A stretch of DNA of 64,000 nucleotides from an uncultured Flavobacteriaceae bacterium (GTDB lineage Bacteria > Bacteroidota > Bacteroidia > Flavobacteriales > Flavobacteriaceae): contig CANLVG010000005.1 of assembly GCA_947494565.1 (NCBI GenBank), positions 124,001-188,000 of the forward strand, written 5' to 3'. Both the position numbers and the translations under genes were made by a program. This document shows, piece by piece, positions 38,058 to 45,944 of the stretch; position 1 is the first letter of the stretch; the number at the start of each line of letters is the position of its first letter. Under the pieces are notes generated by a model that was given only the letters and a program-made list of their open reading frames with translations, did no database searches and was not told where the DNA came from.

Positions 38058-39410
38058 TTGAACTTGAATGCTATACATAGCGTCTATTTTATAGGTATCG
38101 GAGGTATTGGTATGTCCGCCCTGGCACGCTATTTCAAGTTTATTGACAAAAATGTGGCCGGGTATGACAGGACAGCTTCCCCTTTGACCGCTGAGTTAGC
38201 TACTTTAGGTATTGATATCCATTATGATGACAACCCTGATTTGGTCGAAAAAAACAATTATGATGTTGCTGGCACCTTAGTTGTTTACACTCCTGCCGTA
38301 CCCCTTGACCACAAAGAATACCAATATTTCTTGACCAATGGTTTTGAAATAATGAAACGGTCCGAAGTTTTGGGGCTGATTACGAAGGACTCCTTTTGTA
38401 TGGCGGTGGCGGGTACGCATGGTAAGACTACGACCTCCAGTATACTGGCACATCTATTGCGTGAGACCAACACTCCTTTTTCCGCTTTTCTAGGTGGAAT
38501 ATCGGAAGATTTCAATAGTAATTTTTTCTTCAGTGGAACCGAGCATTCCGTAGTTGAGGCCGATGAGTTCGACCGTTCTTTTTTACGGCTGACCCCTACC
38601 GTTGCGTGTGTAACATCAATGGATGCGGATCATCTTGATATTTATGGAGATTCTGATGCCTTGTGCGAATCGTTTGAGGATTTCGTGGGTCGTATCAAAC
38701 CCAACGGTAAACTATTCGTTAGAAATGGTTTACCTCTGAAAGGGATAACCTATGGTATAGAGGATGATTCGGATTACTGCATCCGAAATATAAAAGTAGA
38801 ACATGGTACCTACATATTCGATTTGAACACACCTGAAAAGACCCTCACAGGTGTTAAGTTCAATAAGCCGGGCAGGCATAACCTGCTCAATGGTTTGGTA
38901 GCTTTTGCAATGGCGGTGGAAACGAAATCCCCCATTCACCGCCTAGCTGAAGCATTGGAGACGTTTAAGGGGGTTCAAAGAAGATTTTCATATAAAATCA
39001 AGCAAGATGACTTGATATTTATCGATGACTATGCCCATCATCCAACAGAAATAATGGCCGTTCATGAAGCCATTTCCGAGATGCATCCAGGTAAAGAGGT
39101 TTTAGCGATTTTTCAACCACATCTGTTTTCAAGAACCAAGGATTTTGTGGATGAATTTGCCAAAAGCCTATCGAAATTCGATGCGATCGTCTTACTCGAT
39201 ATCTATCCCGCAAGGGAAAAACCGATGCCCGGAATCACTTCTAGCTGGTTATTGGATAAAATTGAAAACCCAAATAAAAAGGTACTGAAAAAGGCAGAGT
39301 TGATCGAAGAAATAAAACGCCAAAATCCTGAAATTCTGGTCACTATGGGGGCCGGTGATATCGGGTTGGAAGTGGAAAAAATAAAAAAGGAATTTGAGTA
39401 TGCGAATTAA
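38058..39410 (+). CDS. murC: UDP-N-acetylmuramate--L-alanine ligase MurC
   Basis: First of the Mur amide ligases, joining L-Ala to UDP-MurNAc. It has the N-terminal YFIGIGGIGMSALARYF, the ATP loop AGTHGKTTT (about 118-126) and DDYAHHPTEI in the C-terminal domain. 450 residues. The start is TTG at 38058, chosen as it gives the usual MNLxxIHxVYFIGIGG. A 72-bp gap with a hairpin separates it from murG, the only sizable gap in the mur part of the cluster. Confidence 0.95.
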   Translation: MNLNAIHSVYFIGIGGIGMSALARYFKFIDKNVAGYDRTASPLTAELATLGIDIHYDDNPDLVEKNNYDVAGTLVVYTPAVPLDHKEYQYFLTNGFEIMKRSEVLGLITKDSFCMAVAGTHGKTTTSSILAHLLRETNTPFSAFLGGISEDFNSNFFFSGTEHSVVEADEFDRSFLRLTPTVACVTSMDADHLDIYGDSDALCESFEDFVGRIKPNGKLFVRNGLPLKGITYGIEDDSDYCIRNIKVEHGTYIFDLNTPEKTLTGVKFNKPGRHNLLNGLVAFAMAVETKSPIHRLAEALETFKGVQRRFSYKIKQDDLIFIDDYAHHPTEIMAVHEAISEMHPGKEVLAIFQPHLFSRTKDFVDEFAKSLSKFDAIVLLDIYPAREKPMPGITSSWLLDKIENPNKKVLKKAELIEEIKRQNPEILVTMGAGDIGLEVEKIKKEFEYAN

Positions 39411-40119
39411 TTGGAACTATATCAAGGTATTTACGCTTTTAGTAGCAGTAATAGGGCTTTACGCTTTCTCGAACCAACGGAGTGCAAAGAAAAAAATCAA
39501 TGAAATTCAGATAGAATTCATTGGGGATCAGAACCTTTACATCACAGAGGGCATGGTTAATAAATTGTTAATACAAAATTACGGTAGTCTCAACAATGTG
39601 CCCAAAGAAAAATTAGTTTTGAATTCTATAGAGAAGGTCATTGAAGCCAATAAAATGGTGAAAAGCGCTCAAGTTTACTTGACTGTGAACGGTAGACTTG
39701 CAACGAAGATTGTTCAGCGCAAACCAATCGGACGTATTGAGGGGAGTTCTAAGTTTTATCTCGACGATGAGGGTAAGCAAATGCCTTTGTCTATGAGTCA
39801 TTCTGCGCGTGTGCCAATTATCACAGGCAACATTACGGGCAAAAGCTTAGAGGATGTATATGAGATTTTGAAGTACATCAACGAAGACGAGTTTCTTCGC
39901 AAAAATGTAATCGGAATACATGTTGAGGCGGAAGACGACTATCAGTTAAGATTCAGGATGGAGCAATTTGTTGTGAATTTGGGTGGTATCGAGAGTCTTG
40001 AAGAGAAGTTCAATAATTTTAAGGCGTTCTACGCCAAAGCGAACAAAGACAAGACGCTCGAAGAATACAACGTAGTCAGTTTGGAGTTTAACAATCAAGT
40101 AGTGTGCACAAAAATTTAA
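39400..40119 (+). CDS. ftsQ: Cell division protein FtsQ
   Basis: A 239-residue bitopic divisome protein: cytoplasmic N-terminus, one TM at about 7-24 (VFTLLVAVIGLYAFS) and a POTRA-type domain (about 33-100, with IQIEFIGDQNLYITEGMVNKLL) followed by the FtsQ beta domain. The start at ATG 39400 overlaps the end of murC by 11 bp; an upstream TTG in frame is less likely. Position between murC and ftsA is decisive. Confidence 0.9.
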   Translation: MRINWNYIKVFTLLVAVIGLYAFSNQRSAKKKINEIQIEFIGDQNLYITEGMVNKLLIQNYGSLNNVPKEKLVLNSIEKVIEANKMVKSAQVYLTVNGRLATKIVQRKPIGRIEGSSKFYLDDEGKQMPLSMSHSARVPIITGNITGKSLEDVYEILKYINEDEFLRKNVIGIHVEAEDDYQLRFRMEQFVVNLGGIESLEEKFNNFKAFYAKANKDKTLEEYNVVSLEFNNQVVCTKI

Positions 40120-40132
40120 AATCAGTCAGCAA

Positions 40133-41461
40133 ATGGAACAGGGGAAATATTCAGTAGGTCTTGACATAGGTACCACCAAAATCGTAGCGATTATCGGTCG
40201 TGAAAACGAATACGGAAAAATCGAGGTTTTGGGAATTGGTAGATCAAAAAGTCTCGGAGTACACCGAGGAGTGGTAAATAATATCACCCAAACCATAAAA
40301 TCGATTCAGCAGGCCGTAGAAGAAGCGGAAGCGAACTCTGGGCTGAAAATCGGTTCCGTTGTGGTAGGTATCGCAGGGCAACACATCCGTAGTTTGCATC
40401 ACAGCGATTACATTACCAGAGCAGATTCGGAAGAAGTAATCAATGAGGATGACCTCGATAAATTGTGCAATCAAGTATACAAGCTGGTCATGCTTCCAGG
40501 TGAAGAGATCATTCATGTTTTGCCCCAAGAATATAAGGTTGATGGTCAGGCCGAGATCAAGCAGCCTATCGGAATGTATGGCGGGCGATTAGAGGCAAAT
40601 TTCCATGTTGTTGTTGGTCAGGTATCCTCTATAAAGAATGTTGGCCGATGCATTAAGAGTGCCGGCCTTGATTTGGGAAATATCACTTTGGAACCGTTGG
40701 CCTCTTCCGACGCTGTTTTAAGCCAAGAAGAGAAAGAAGCTGGGGTAGCCTTGATCGACATAGGAGGTGGTACCACTGACTTGGCCATTTTTAAAGATGG
40801 TATCATAAGGCATACGGCCGTAATTCCTTTTGGAGGTGGGGTCATCACCGAAGATATCAAAGAGGGTTGCTCGATAATCGAAAAGCAGGCTGAATTATTG
40901 AAAATAAAATTCGGTTCCGCATGGCCAGGGGAGAATAAGGACAATGAGATTGTCTCTATACCCGGTCTCCGTGGTCGTGAACCGAAAGAGATTACCCTGA
41001 AAAACCTTTCGAAGATCATCCATGCCCGAGTAGTGGAAATTATCGAACAGGTATATGTAGAGATCAAGAACTACGGGCATGAAGAACAGAAGAAAAAGTT
41101 GATTGCGGGAATCGTGCTGACGGGTGGTGGAAGTCAATTAAAACACCTGAAGCAGCTCGTGGAATACATTACAGGCATGGATACCAGAATAGGATACCCG
41201 AACGAGCACCTAGCAGGTGATTCGGATGCTGAGGTAGCAAGCCCTTTATATGCTACTGCCGTTGGATTGTTGATGAACGCTATTCGCAATGAAAATAAGG
41301 GTTCCGACGAAGGTCCAGCACCGGAAATGGTAGAGCCCGAACCGGTCTTGGCCGGTCATGAAGAAGAACAGACGGCGATGGCCGGGGCAAAAAAAGAGCG
41401 AAAATCGGTTTTCGATAAATGGTCTGAGAAGCTAAAGGATTTCTTGGACAACGCCGAGTAA
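40133..41461 (+). CDS. ftsA: Cell division protein FtsA
   Basis: Actin-fold membrane tether of FtsZ, 442 residues. The ATP-binding motifs are visible: SVGLDIGTTKIVAIIG (phosphate 1), GVALIDIGGGTTDLAIF (phosphate 2) and GIVLTGGGSQLKHLKQLVEY (adenosine). The C-terminal end FDKWSEKLKDFLDNAE is the amphipathic membrane-targeting helix, preceded by a Pro/Glu-rich linker. It follows ftsQ by 13 bp and precedes ftsZ. Confidence 0.96.
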   Translation: MEQGKYSVGLDIGTTKIVAIIGRENEYGKIEVLGIGRSKSLGVHRGVVNNITQTIKSIQQAVEEAEANSGLKIGSVVVGIAGQHIRSLHHSDYITRADSEEVINEDDLDKLCNQVYKLVMLPGEEIIHVLPQEYKVDGQAEIKQPIGMYGGRLEANFHVVVGQVSSIKNVGRCIKSAGLDLGNITLEPLASSDAVLSQEEKEAGVALIDIGGGTTDLAIFKDGIIRHTAVIPFGGGVITEDIKEGCSIIEKQAELLKIKFGSAWPGENKDNEIVSIPGLRGREPKEITLKNLSKIIHARVVEIIEQVYVEIKNYGHEEQKKKLIAGIVLTGGGSQLKHLKQLVEYITGMDTRIGYPNEHLAGDSDAEVASPLYATAVGLLMNAIRNENKGSDEGPAPEMVEPEPVLAGHEEEQTAMAGAKKERKSVFDKWSEKLKDFLDNAE

Positions 41462-41510
41462 GACACACAATCAAAAAATAGAATATTCATAAACCAGTAA
41501 TAAATATAGT

Positions 41511-43427
41511 ATGAGCAACAACACGGAATTTGATGGAATAGCTTTTGATTTACCGAAGAATCAGAGTAACGTTATAAAGGTCATCGGCGTTGGTGGAGGC
41601 GGTAGTAATGCCATCAACCATATGTTTCAAGCCGGTATCAACGGGGTAGATTTCGTCATCTTGAATACAGATTCACAGGCATTGACCAATAGTTCGGTTC
41701 CTAACAAAATTCAATTAGGGGTTTCCCTGACTGAAGGATTAGGTGCGGGTGCAAACCCTGAAGTGGGTGAACAGGCCGCTATCGAAAGTATGGAAGATAT
41801 CAAGACCATGTTGGACACGACTACCAAAATGGTTTTTATTACTGCTGGAATGGGAGGGGGAACAGGTACTGGTGCTGCTCCCGTTATCGCCAAACTGGCA
41901 AAGGAAATGGACATTCTTACCGTGGGAATTGTAACCATGCCTTTTGAATTTGAAGGAAAAATGCGTTGTAATCAGGCGCAGCTGGGGATTGAAAGATTAC
42001 GTGCCAATGTAGACTCGCTGATTGTGATCAACAATAACAAATTGAGGGAAGTATACGGTAATTTAGGCTTCAAGGCAGGCTTTTCGAAAGCTGATGAAGT
42101 TTTGGCAACCGCAGCACGCGGAATTGCGGAAGTAATTACCCATCACTACACACAAAATATTGACCTTCGCGATGCAAAAACGGTTTTGTCGAATAGTGGA
42201 ACGGCCATTATGGGGTCTGCTATTGCATCCGGATCTTCTCGAGCGGGCGAAGCTATTATGAAAGCTTTGGACTCCCCGTTATTGAACGACAATAAAATCA
42301 CGGGTGCGAAAAACGTCTTGTTGCTTATCGTTTCAGGTTCCCAAGAAATTACGATTGATGAAATCGGTGAAATCAATGACCATATCCAAACCGAAGCAGG
42401 TCACGGAGCCAATATCATCATGGGTGTAGGCGAAGATGAAGATTTGGGTGAAGCTGTGGCCGTGACCGTTATTGCGACCGGATTTAACATCGATCAGCAA
42501 GATGATATTGTCAACAGTGAGGCAAAAAAAATCATTCATACCCTTAATGACGAGCAACGTGCCAGTCAAGATTTGACCCCGAAGAGTATTGTACACCAGT
42601 TGGTAGAAGAAGACATCGTTGAAGAACCGATCTTGAAGCACACCCTTATCGATGATTTAGATGACCTTGATTTGATTCCCACGACTAATTATATCAAGAA
42701 TTTCAATGTCTTTTATGAAGAGGTAATCGCGGAGAATGTTTCGGAAGACGATTTTATTATTATCGATTCGAGCGACCCTGTGAATTCTATTGAAGTAATC
42801 GATCCAGAAGTGGTTTCTCCAAAGGAAGTAGAGGAAGATCAATTTGCGATGAGTTTTGATCTTCCCTTAGTAACTGACAATGAAGGGCAGGAAGAAAACG
42901 TCATCACTTTTGATTTAGACGAGGAGGTTCATGATCTTGATGTGAAAGACCATATTGAAGTAATCCCCGTTTTGGAGTACAACAAGGATGGCGAAACGCG
43001 ATATAGCCTTGATGATTATATGGAGTTGGAAAATAAATTGACGGGAGCCAAGTCAAAGGCGGAAGAGTTCGAACCCAAAATAGTGGAAGATGAATTGGTG
43101 TTCGAAAGAAAGACCCTGGCTGCTGAAGAAGCTGAAAACGCCTTACCTTTAGAAGACATTGACCCCATGGAGACTCCCTTAGAGGAATTGCTAAAGGAGC
43201 GGGCGGATGAACGTAGAAGAAAGTTGAAAGATTTCAACTATAAGTTTCAGAATAGTTTGAGTAATATCGACGAAATAGAAAAACAGCCTGCTTATAAAAG
43301 ACAAGGTGTCAATTTATCGGAAGGCGCAACGGAAAGCAAGGCTTCGCGGACCTCGTTAAGTGAAGATAGTAATGACGAGATTCAGTTACGGTCCAATAAT
43401 TCTTTTCTACATGACAATGTAGACTAA
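41511..43427 (+). CDS. ftsZ: Cell division GTPase FtsZ with long C-terminal tail
   Basis: Tubulin-like GTPase forming the Z ring, 638 residues. The tubulin signature GGGTGTG lies at residues 115-121 and the T7 loop [10 protein letters not shown] at 216-225. Residues 330-620 form a long acidic linker, much longer than in E. coli (383 residues total) but normal for flavobacteria. The terminal [11 protein letters not shown] is the clade's conserved tail peptide that should bind FtsA. A strong terminator follows, ending the cluster. Confidence 0.97.
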   Translation: MSNNTEFDGIAFDLPKNQSNVIKVIGVGGGGSNAINHMFQAGINGVDFVILNTDSQALTNSSVPNKIQLGVSLTEGLGAGANPEVGEQAAIESMEDIKTMLDTTTKMVFITAGMGGGTGTGAAPVIAKLAKEMDILTVGIVTMPFEFEGKMRCNQAQLGIERLRANVDSLIVINNNKLREVYGNLGFKAGFSKADEVLATAARGIAEVITHHYTQNIDLRDAKTVLSNSGTAIMGSAIASGSSRAGEAIMKALDSPLLNDNKITGAKNVLLLIVSGSQEITIDEIGEINDHIQTEAGHGANIIMGVGEDEDLGEAVAVTVIATGFNIDQQDDIVNSEAKKIIHTLNDEQRASQDLTPKSIVHQLVEEDIVEEPILKHTLIDDLDDLDLIPTTNYIKNFNVFYEEVIAENVSEDDFIIIDSSDPVNSIEVIDPEVVSPKEVEEDQFAMSFDLPLVTDNEGQEENVITFDLDEEVHDLDVKDHIEVIPVLEYNKDGETRYSLDDYMELENKLTGAKSKAEEFEPKIVEDELVFERKTLAAEEAENALPLEDIDPMETPLEELLKERADERRRKLKDFNYKFQNSLSNIDEIEKQPAYKRQGVNLSEGATESKASRTSLSEDSNDEIQLRSNNSFLHDNVD

Positions 43428-43450
43428 CTCAAAGTTTGCTAAACTAAGTT

Positions 43451-43488
43451 AAACCCGAAAACGGCAGTTGTTTTCGGGTTTATTTTTT
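43451..43488 (+). terminator. Rho-independent terminator of the division cluster
   Basis: AAACCCGAAAAC (43451-43462) pairs perfectly with GTTTTCGGGTTT (43470-43481), a 12-bp stem with a 7-nt loop, followed by ATTTTTTT. It lies 24 bp after the ftsZ stop. Confidence 0.93.
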
Positions 43489-43518
43489 TATCTTCGGGGT
43501 CCTTAAAATATCACGATT

Positions 43519-43968
43519 ATGGGGTTACAACAACAGGTCATGGAGCAGATGAAAGCAGCCATGAAATCAAAGGACAAAGTGGCTTTGGAATCATTACGCG
43601 CTATTAAATCAGCTTTGTTATTGGCGCAGACCGAAACCGGTTCTTCTGAAAAAATGAGTGAGGACGATGAAGTGAAATTGGTTCAGAAGTTGGTGAAACA
43701 GCGTAAGGATAGTGCCGCGATTTTCATAGAACAAGGCAGACAAGACTTGGCAGACCCTGAACTGGCGCAAGTAGCGGTAATAGAGCAGTTTTTGCCTGAG
43801 CAACTTTCAGAAGATGAGATTGAGAAAGTAGTCGTACAGATCATTGAATCTACCGGTGCTTCTAGCATGAAGGACATGGGTAAAGTGATGGGGATGGCGT
43901 CTAAACAATTGGCAGGACAAGCAGATGGAAAAACAATTTCCACGATTGTCAAGAATAAATTATCTTAG
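43519..43968 (+). CDS. GatB/YqeY domain protein
   Basis: A 149-residue soluble helical protein of the YqeY family, related to the tail domain of GatB in the tRNA amidotransferase. Typical segments are the KSKDKVALESLRAIKSALL helix and KDMGKVMGMASKQLAGQADGKTIS at the end. It is thought to interact with tRNA or the amidotransferase but its function is unproven. It stands directly after the ftsZ terminator, with a near -7 match TATCTTCG just before it, so it has its own promoter, and precedes the tRNA gene. Confidence 0.9.
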   Translation: MGLQQQVMEQMKAAMKSKDKVALESLRAIKSALLLAQTETGSSEKMSEDDEVKLVQKLVKQRKDSAAIFIEQGRQDLADPELAQVAVIEQFLPEQLSEDEIEKVVVQIIESTGASSMKDMGKVMGMASKQLAGQADGKTISTIVKNKLS

Positions 43969-43988
43969 CCGTCGCTAAGAGAACAATA

Positions 43989-44065
43989 GGCCCCGTGGCG
44001 CAACTGAATAGCGCATCAGATTTCGGCTCTGAGGGTTGCAGGTTTGAATCCTGCCGGGGTCACCA
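43989..44065 (+). tRNA. tRNA-Arg, anticodon TCG
   Basis: A full cloverleaf of 77 nt with encoded CCA. Acceptor GGCCCCG pairs with CGGGGTC (one G-U), D stem GCGC/GCGC, anticodon stem TCAGA/TCTGA with loop TTTCGGC giving anticodon TCG (reads CGA/CGN), T stem GCAGG/CCTGC. Two near-invariant positions differ: the D loop AACTGAATA has A at position 19, and the T loop TTTGAAT has T at position 56, which could form a compensating A19-U56 pair. It marks the left border of the prophage-like region. Confidence 0.95.
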
Positions 44066-44078
44066 GTGTTTCTTTAAC

Positions 44079-44114
44079 AAGCGTCTGACAATCAACATGT
44101 TAGACGCTTTTTTT
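44079..44114 (+). terminator. Terminator after tRNA-Arg
   Basis: AAGCGTCTGACA (44079-44090) pairs with TGTTAGACGCTT (44098-44109) with one G-U wobble; the loop is ATCAACA (44091-44097) and a run of seven T follows (44108-44114). It lies 13 nt after the tRNA CCA. Confidence 0.92.
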
Positions 44115-44305
44115 GTGCAAATCCGAATCGATTTGTCCGAAATGTTCCCGATTTTATATCTACTATTACATATGTAATCACATATAAACATAACAAATGT
44201 ATGATGTTCCGTTTGTGCCGGCATCATTTTAACTTTCCCAAGGCCCTGATACTGGGCGAATACAATCTATTGTGATATTATAATGATGTAAAACACAAAA
44301 TTAAG
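44115..44305. other. Gene-free stretch after tRNA-Arg
   Basis: No coding region is supported here. It holds a 14-bp perfect palindrome ATTACATATGTAAT (44165-44178), a small GCCC/GGGC hairpin (44243-44257) and A/T-rich sequence. The palindrome could be a regulator site or part of an attachment region; there is no proof. Confidence 0.5.
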
Positions 44306-44337
44306 TTGTGTAATTAGAACTTTATGTTGTAGTTTTG
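44306..44337 (+). promoter_or_regulatory. Promoter of the candidate small RNA
   Basis: TTG (44306-44308) and TAGTTTTG (44330-44337) are spaced by 21 bp, the same as the queA promoter. Transcription would start near 44344, exactly at the 5' hairpin of the candidate RNA. Confidence 0.6.
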
Positions 44338-44343
44338 GGTCGT

Positions 44344-44445
44344 TGTTATTCCGAGTAACATGAAAGAACTTAGAAGCTAGTCTAATTTAGTCTTCATAAA
44401 CGAAACCCTTTTTTACTACTCGGAATAGTAATTAAGGGTTTTTTG
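44344..44445 (+). ncRNA. Candidate small RNA with complementary 5' and terminator loops
   Basis: A 5' hairpin TGTTA/TAACA (44344-44348, 44356-44360) presents the 7-nt loop TTCCGAG. A middle hairpin is built on ATGAAAGA and TCTTCAT. A terminator follows: AAACCCTT (44403-44410) with AAGGGTTT (44434-44441), an inner TTACTA/TAGTAA stem (44413-44418, 44426-44431), loop CTCGGAA (44419-44425) and six T. The two heptaloops are exact reverse complements, so they can kiss, or pair over 11 bp (44347-44357 with 44417-44427) in an alternative fold that would open the terminator's inner stem. With a matching promoter this looks like a real RNA. It is not identified; a 6S-like RNA is one possibility. Confidence 0.6.
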
Positions 44446-44488
44446 TTACCCTGAATATTTAAAGGGTGTTTTATAAGTCTATTGATCA

Positions 44489-44713
44489 CGGTTGGAGCTC
44501 CCTTAGTGAAATGTGGTACAGCAGGTGAACGGAAACCACAGCGCCAATGCGAAATGAGGATGGCGCCGTTCAAAGCACGGAACGCGGATTAAGTCTCAAA
44601 CCTATTTTAACCCCGTTAAAGAATAGGACCTTGTATCTCCGGGTGTTTACACTGAACAGAAGATCAAAGGTATATGCAAGCCCCTAGGGTTTGCTATACC
44701 CTGAAAGCAACCG
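44489..44713 (+). ncRNA. Candidate structured RNA, multibranched, in the prophage left edge
   Basis: No open frame of note. CGGTTG (44489-44494) and CAACCG (44708-44713) can close a region with several local helices: TGTGGT/ACCACA (44512-44517, 44535-44540), GCGCCA/TGGCGC (44541-44546, 44561-44566), a hairpin around CGTTC/GAACG (44567-44584), CCTATT.. with a bulged partner ..AATAGG (44601-44627, 3-nt loop), and a strong hairpin GGTATA...TATACC (44669-44700). It ends 50 bp before the first prophage gene and could be an independent RNA or the leader of that operon. It does not match tmRNA, RNase P or SRP RNA by eye. Confidence 0.5.
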
Positions 44714-44762
44714 AGCGATTATCTAAACAGTAAGATTGAAGAAAGAATACTAAGAACCTAAA

Positions 44763-45257
44763 ATGAAGAAACAAATCCCTGACTTTCTGTCTCATTTACC
44801 CGTTTACCGTGGATACCCCGTTCCTTACTTCGTTCCTAAGGACAATAACGGTATTTTTCAGTTCAAGTTCGCATCGGGTGAAAAAATGATGACATGCCAT
44901 AAATACAAAAAGTGCTGTGTCTGTGGCAAGAATCTCAAAAAGGGGCTTAATTATTTTATTTCCGGGCCTTTGGGATTATCCAATCAATCCGATTCCCATA
45001 CACCTATGTATCTTAAATGCGCAAAATACTCTCTTAATCTATGCCCTCATCTTTTTTTCGAGAAGACCAAAAGAACCACCAATGAAGAAGACTCGGAGCC
45101 ATGGCAAATTACTATAAAGCCAAAGCAATTTTATTTGGTGTTGGCAAAGAAATACAAATTGATCACAACCCATAATTCGATGATTATTAAATACAGTAAC
45201 CATAGGGTTGTCCAAGAATACAGTTATAAGAACGGAGAATTACATGAAAAACTATGA
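44763..45257 (+). CDS. Phage zinc-binding protein of the RGYPVP/CxxC family
   Basis: A 164-residue protein with YRGYPVPYF at residues 15-23, a CxxC pair at C51/C54 (CCVCGK), then ISGPLGLSN and a second cysteine pair C86 and C94 in KCAKYSLNLCPHL. This order (R-G-Y/F-P-V-P-W-F, CWVCG, IGPM-N, ECA-Y---CPF) is that of a small zinc-binding family often found in actinobacterial genomes and phages, with no known function. A C-terminal extension (about 105-164) is not typical. It is the first gene of the left prophage operon and overlaps the next gene by 4 bp. Confidence 0.65.
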   Translation: MKKQIPDFLSHLPVYRGYPVPYFVPKDNNGIFQFKFASGEKMMTCHKYKKCCVCGKNLKKGLNYFISGPLGLSNQSDSHTPMYLKCAKYSLNLCPHLFFEKTKRTTNEEDSEPWQITIKPKQFYLVLAKKYKLITTHNSMIIKYSNHRVVQEYSYKNGELHEKL

Positions 45258-45436
45258 TAAAAAAAGCAATAGTTAAATTAATAGAAAAATGGGCTTATAG
45301 ATGTGAGCACGACTGGGAACTGGTGACCAAGTCAAAACACTACAACGAAAGAAGCCTTTCTCATGATATGCTGACCCATGTGGATTATCACTACAGATGT
45401 ACCAAGTGCTGTGAACATAAAAAAATCATTACATGA
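45254..45436 (+). CDS. Small zinc-knuckle phage protein
   Basis: A 60-residue protein with CEHDWELV (C17, H19) and YRCTKCCEHKKI (C49, C52, C53, H55), which looks like a zinc-binding pair. Such short C-x-H-x-W ... CxxC proteins are common in phages, and their function is unknown. It overlaps the genes on both sides by 4 bp, which supports it as real. Confidence 0.7.
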   Translation: MIKKAIVKLIEKWAYRCEHDWELVTKSKHYNERSLSHDMLTHVDYHYRCTKCCEHKKIIT

Positions 45437-45579
45437 AACTTAAAAAAGCAATCAAGATAATGGAGCATCATCAAAAGTGGCGGAAAGGAATGACCGATGA
45501 AATAATCTACAACCCCAGACTACTGACCAAGGCGATGGACAAGGTAACGGAAGTTTCCAAAATAGTGTCGGACCTATGA
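45433..45579 (+). CDS. Short phage protein of the HNEWRRG-like type
   Basis: A 48-residue ORF starting with ATG that overlaps the previous stop (ATGA) and ending TGA at 45577-45579. It has MKLKKAIKIMEHHQKWRKG, then NPRLLTKAMDKVTEVSKIV. The motif H-x-x-W-R-x-G followed by P-x-L-x-x-A-x-D resembles a small phage protein family often seen next to replication or early genes. Function is unknown. It is the last gene of this short cluster. Confidence 0.65.
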   Translation: MKLKKAIKIMEHHQKWRKGMTDEIIYNPRLLTKAMDKVTEVSKIVSDL

Positions 45580-45654
45580 AAACCTCCAAAAAACCATGAT
45601 AAACCTCAGTGACGGACCTATTTCGACCTCCGAAAAAATAAGGGAAATGTATGT

Positions 45655-45683
45655 TGGTTTTACAAACTAACCTCATATATTTG
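45655..45683 (+). promoter_or_regulatory. Promoter upstream of the prophage lipoprotein gene
   Basis: TTG (45655-45657) and TATATTTG (45676-45683) are 18 bp apart, a good Bacteroidota promoter. It should start a transcript near 45690, about 100 nt before the lipoprotein gene. TTTGGAGG (45680-45687) is also the reverse complement of CCTCCAAA at 45583-45590, which may be chance. Confidence 0.65.
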
Positions 45684-45791
45684 GAGGCCCCGATAGTGAA
45701 CAAGATTTTGATAAGTAAATCCCCCGTCGCTCCCCCAACATATTAAAGCTGAGTAATTTAGAGGTATATATAAACCTTTAAATTATTCAAA

Positions 45792-45944
45792 ATGAAAAAA
45801 GTATTAGCAATCGTAGCGGTAGTATTATTCAGTGTAACCATGTACAACTGCACAGAAGACAGCATTAATGAAGAGAACACGACTTACTCAACAGGAAAAG
45901 ACTGCGACGGAAGTCCAGGGGACAAAGGTTGCGGAGACGATTAA
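45792..45944 (+). CDS. Small prophage lipoprotein
   Basis: A 50-residue ORF (ATG 45792 to TAA 45942-45944) with a typical lipoprotein signal MKKVLAIVAVVLFSVTMYNC (C20), followed by an acidic, Asp/Gly-rich tail with two more cysteines (GKDCDGSPGDKGCGDD). Its 3' 77 nt overlap the next gene in another frame. A promoter lies upstream. Prophage-encoded lipoproteins close to the repressor are often used for superinfection exclusion; that is an inference here. Confidence 0.7.
   Translation: MKKVLAIVAVVLFSVTMYNCTEDSINEENTTYSTGKDCDGSPGDKGCGDD

Noticed and set aside
43995-44177. 60-codon ORF across tRNA-Arg
   Set aside because: It is a chance frame across the tRNA and terminator.
44489-44713. tmRNA, RNase P RNA or SRP RNA
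   Set aside because: No tRNA-like ends, no RNase P core motifs and no SRP GGAAG/AGCAG pattern were seen.
45452-45703. 83-codon minus-strand ORF
   Set aside because: It is the shadow of the short plus-strand gene and the promoter region; composition is not protein-like.
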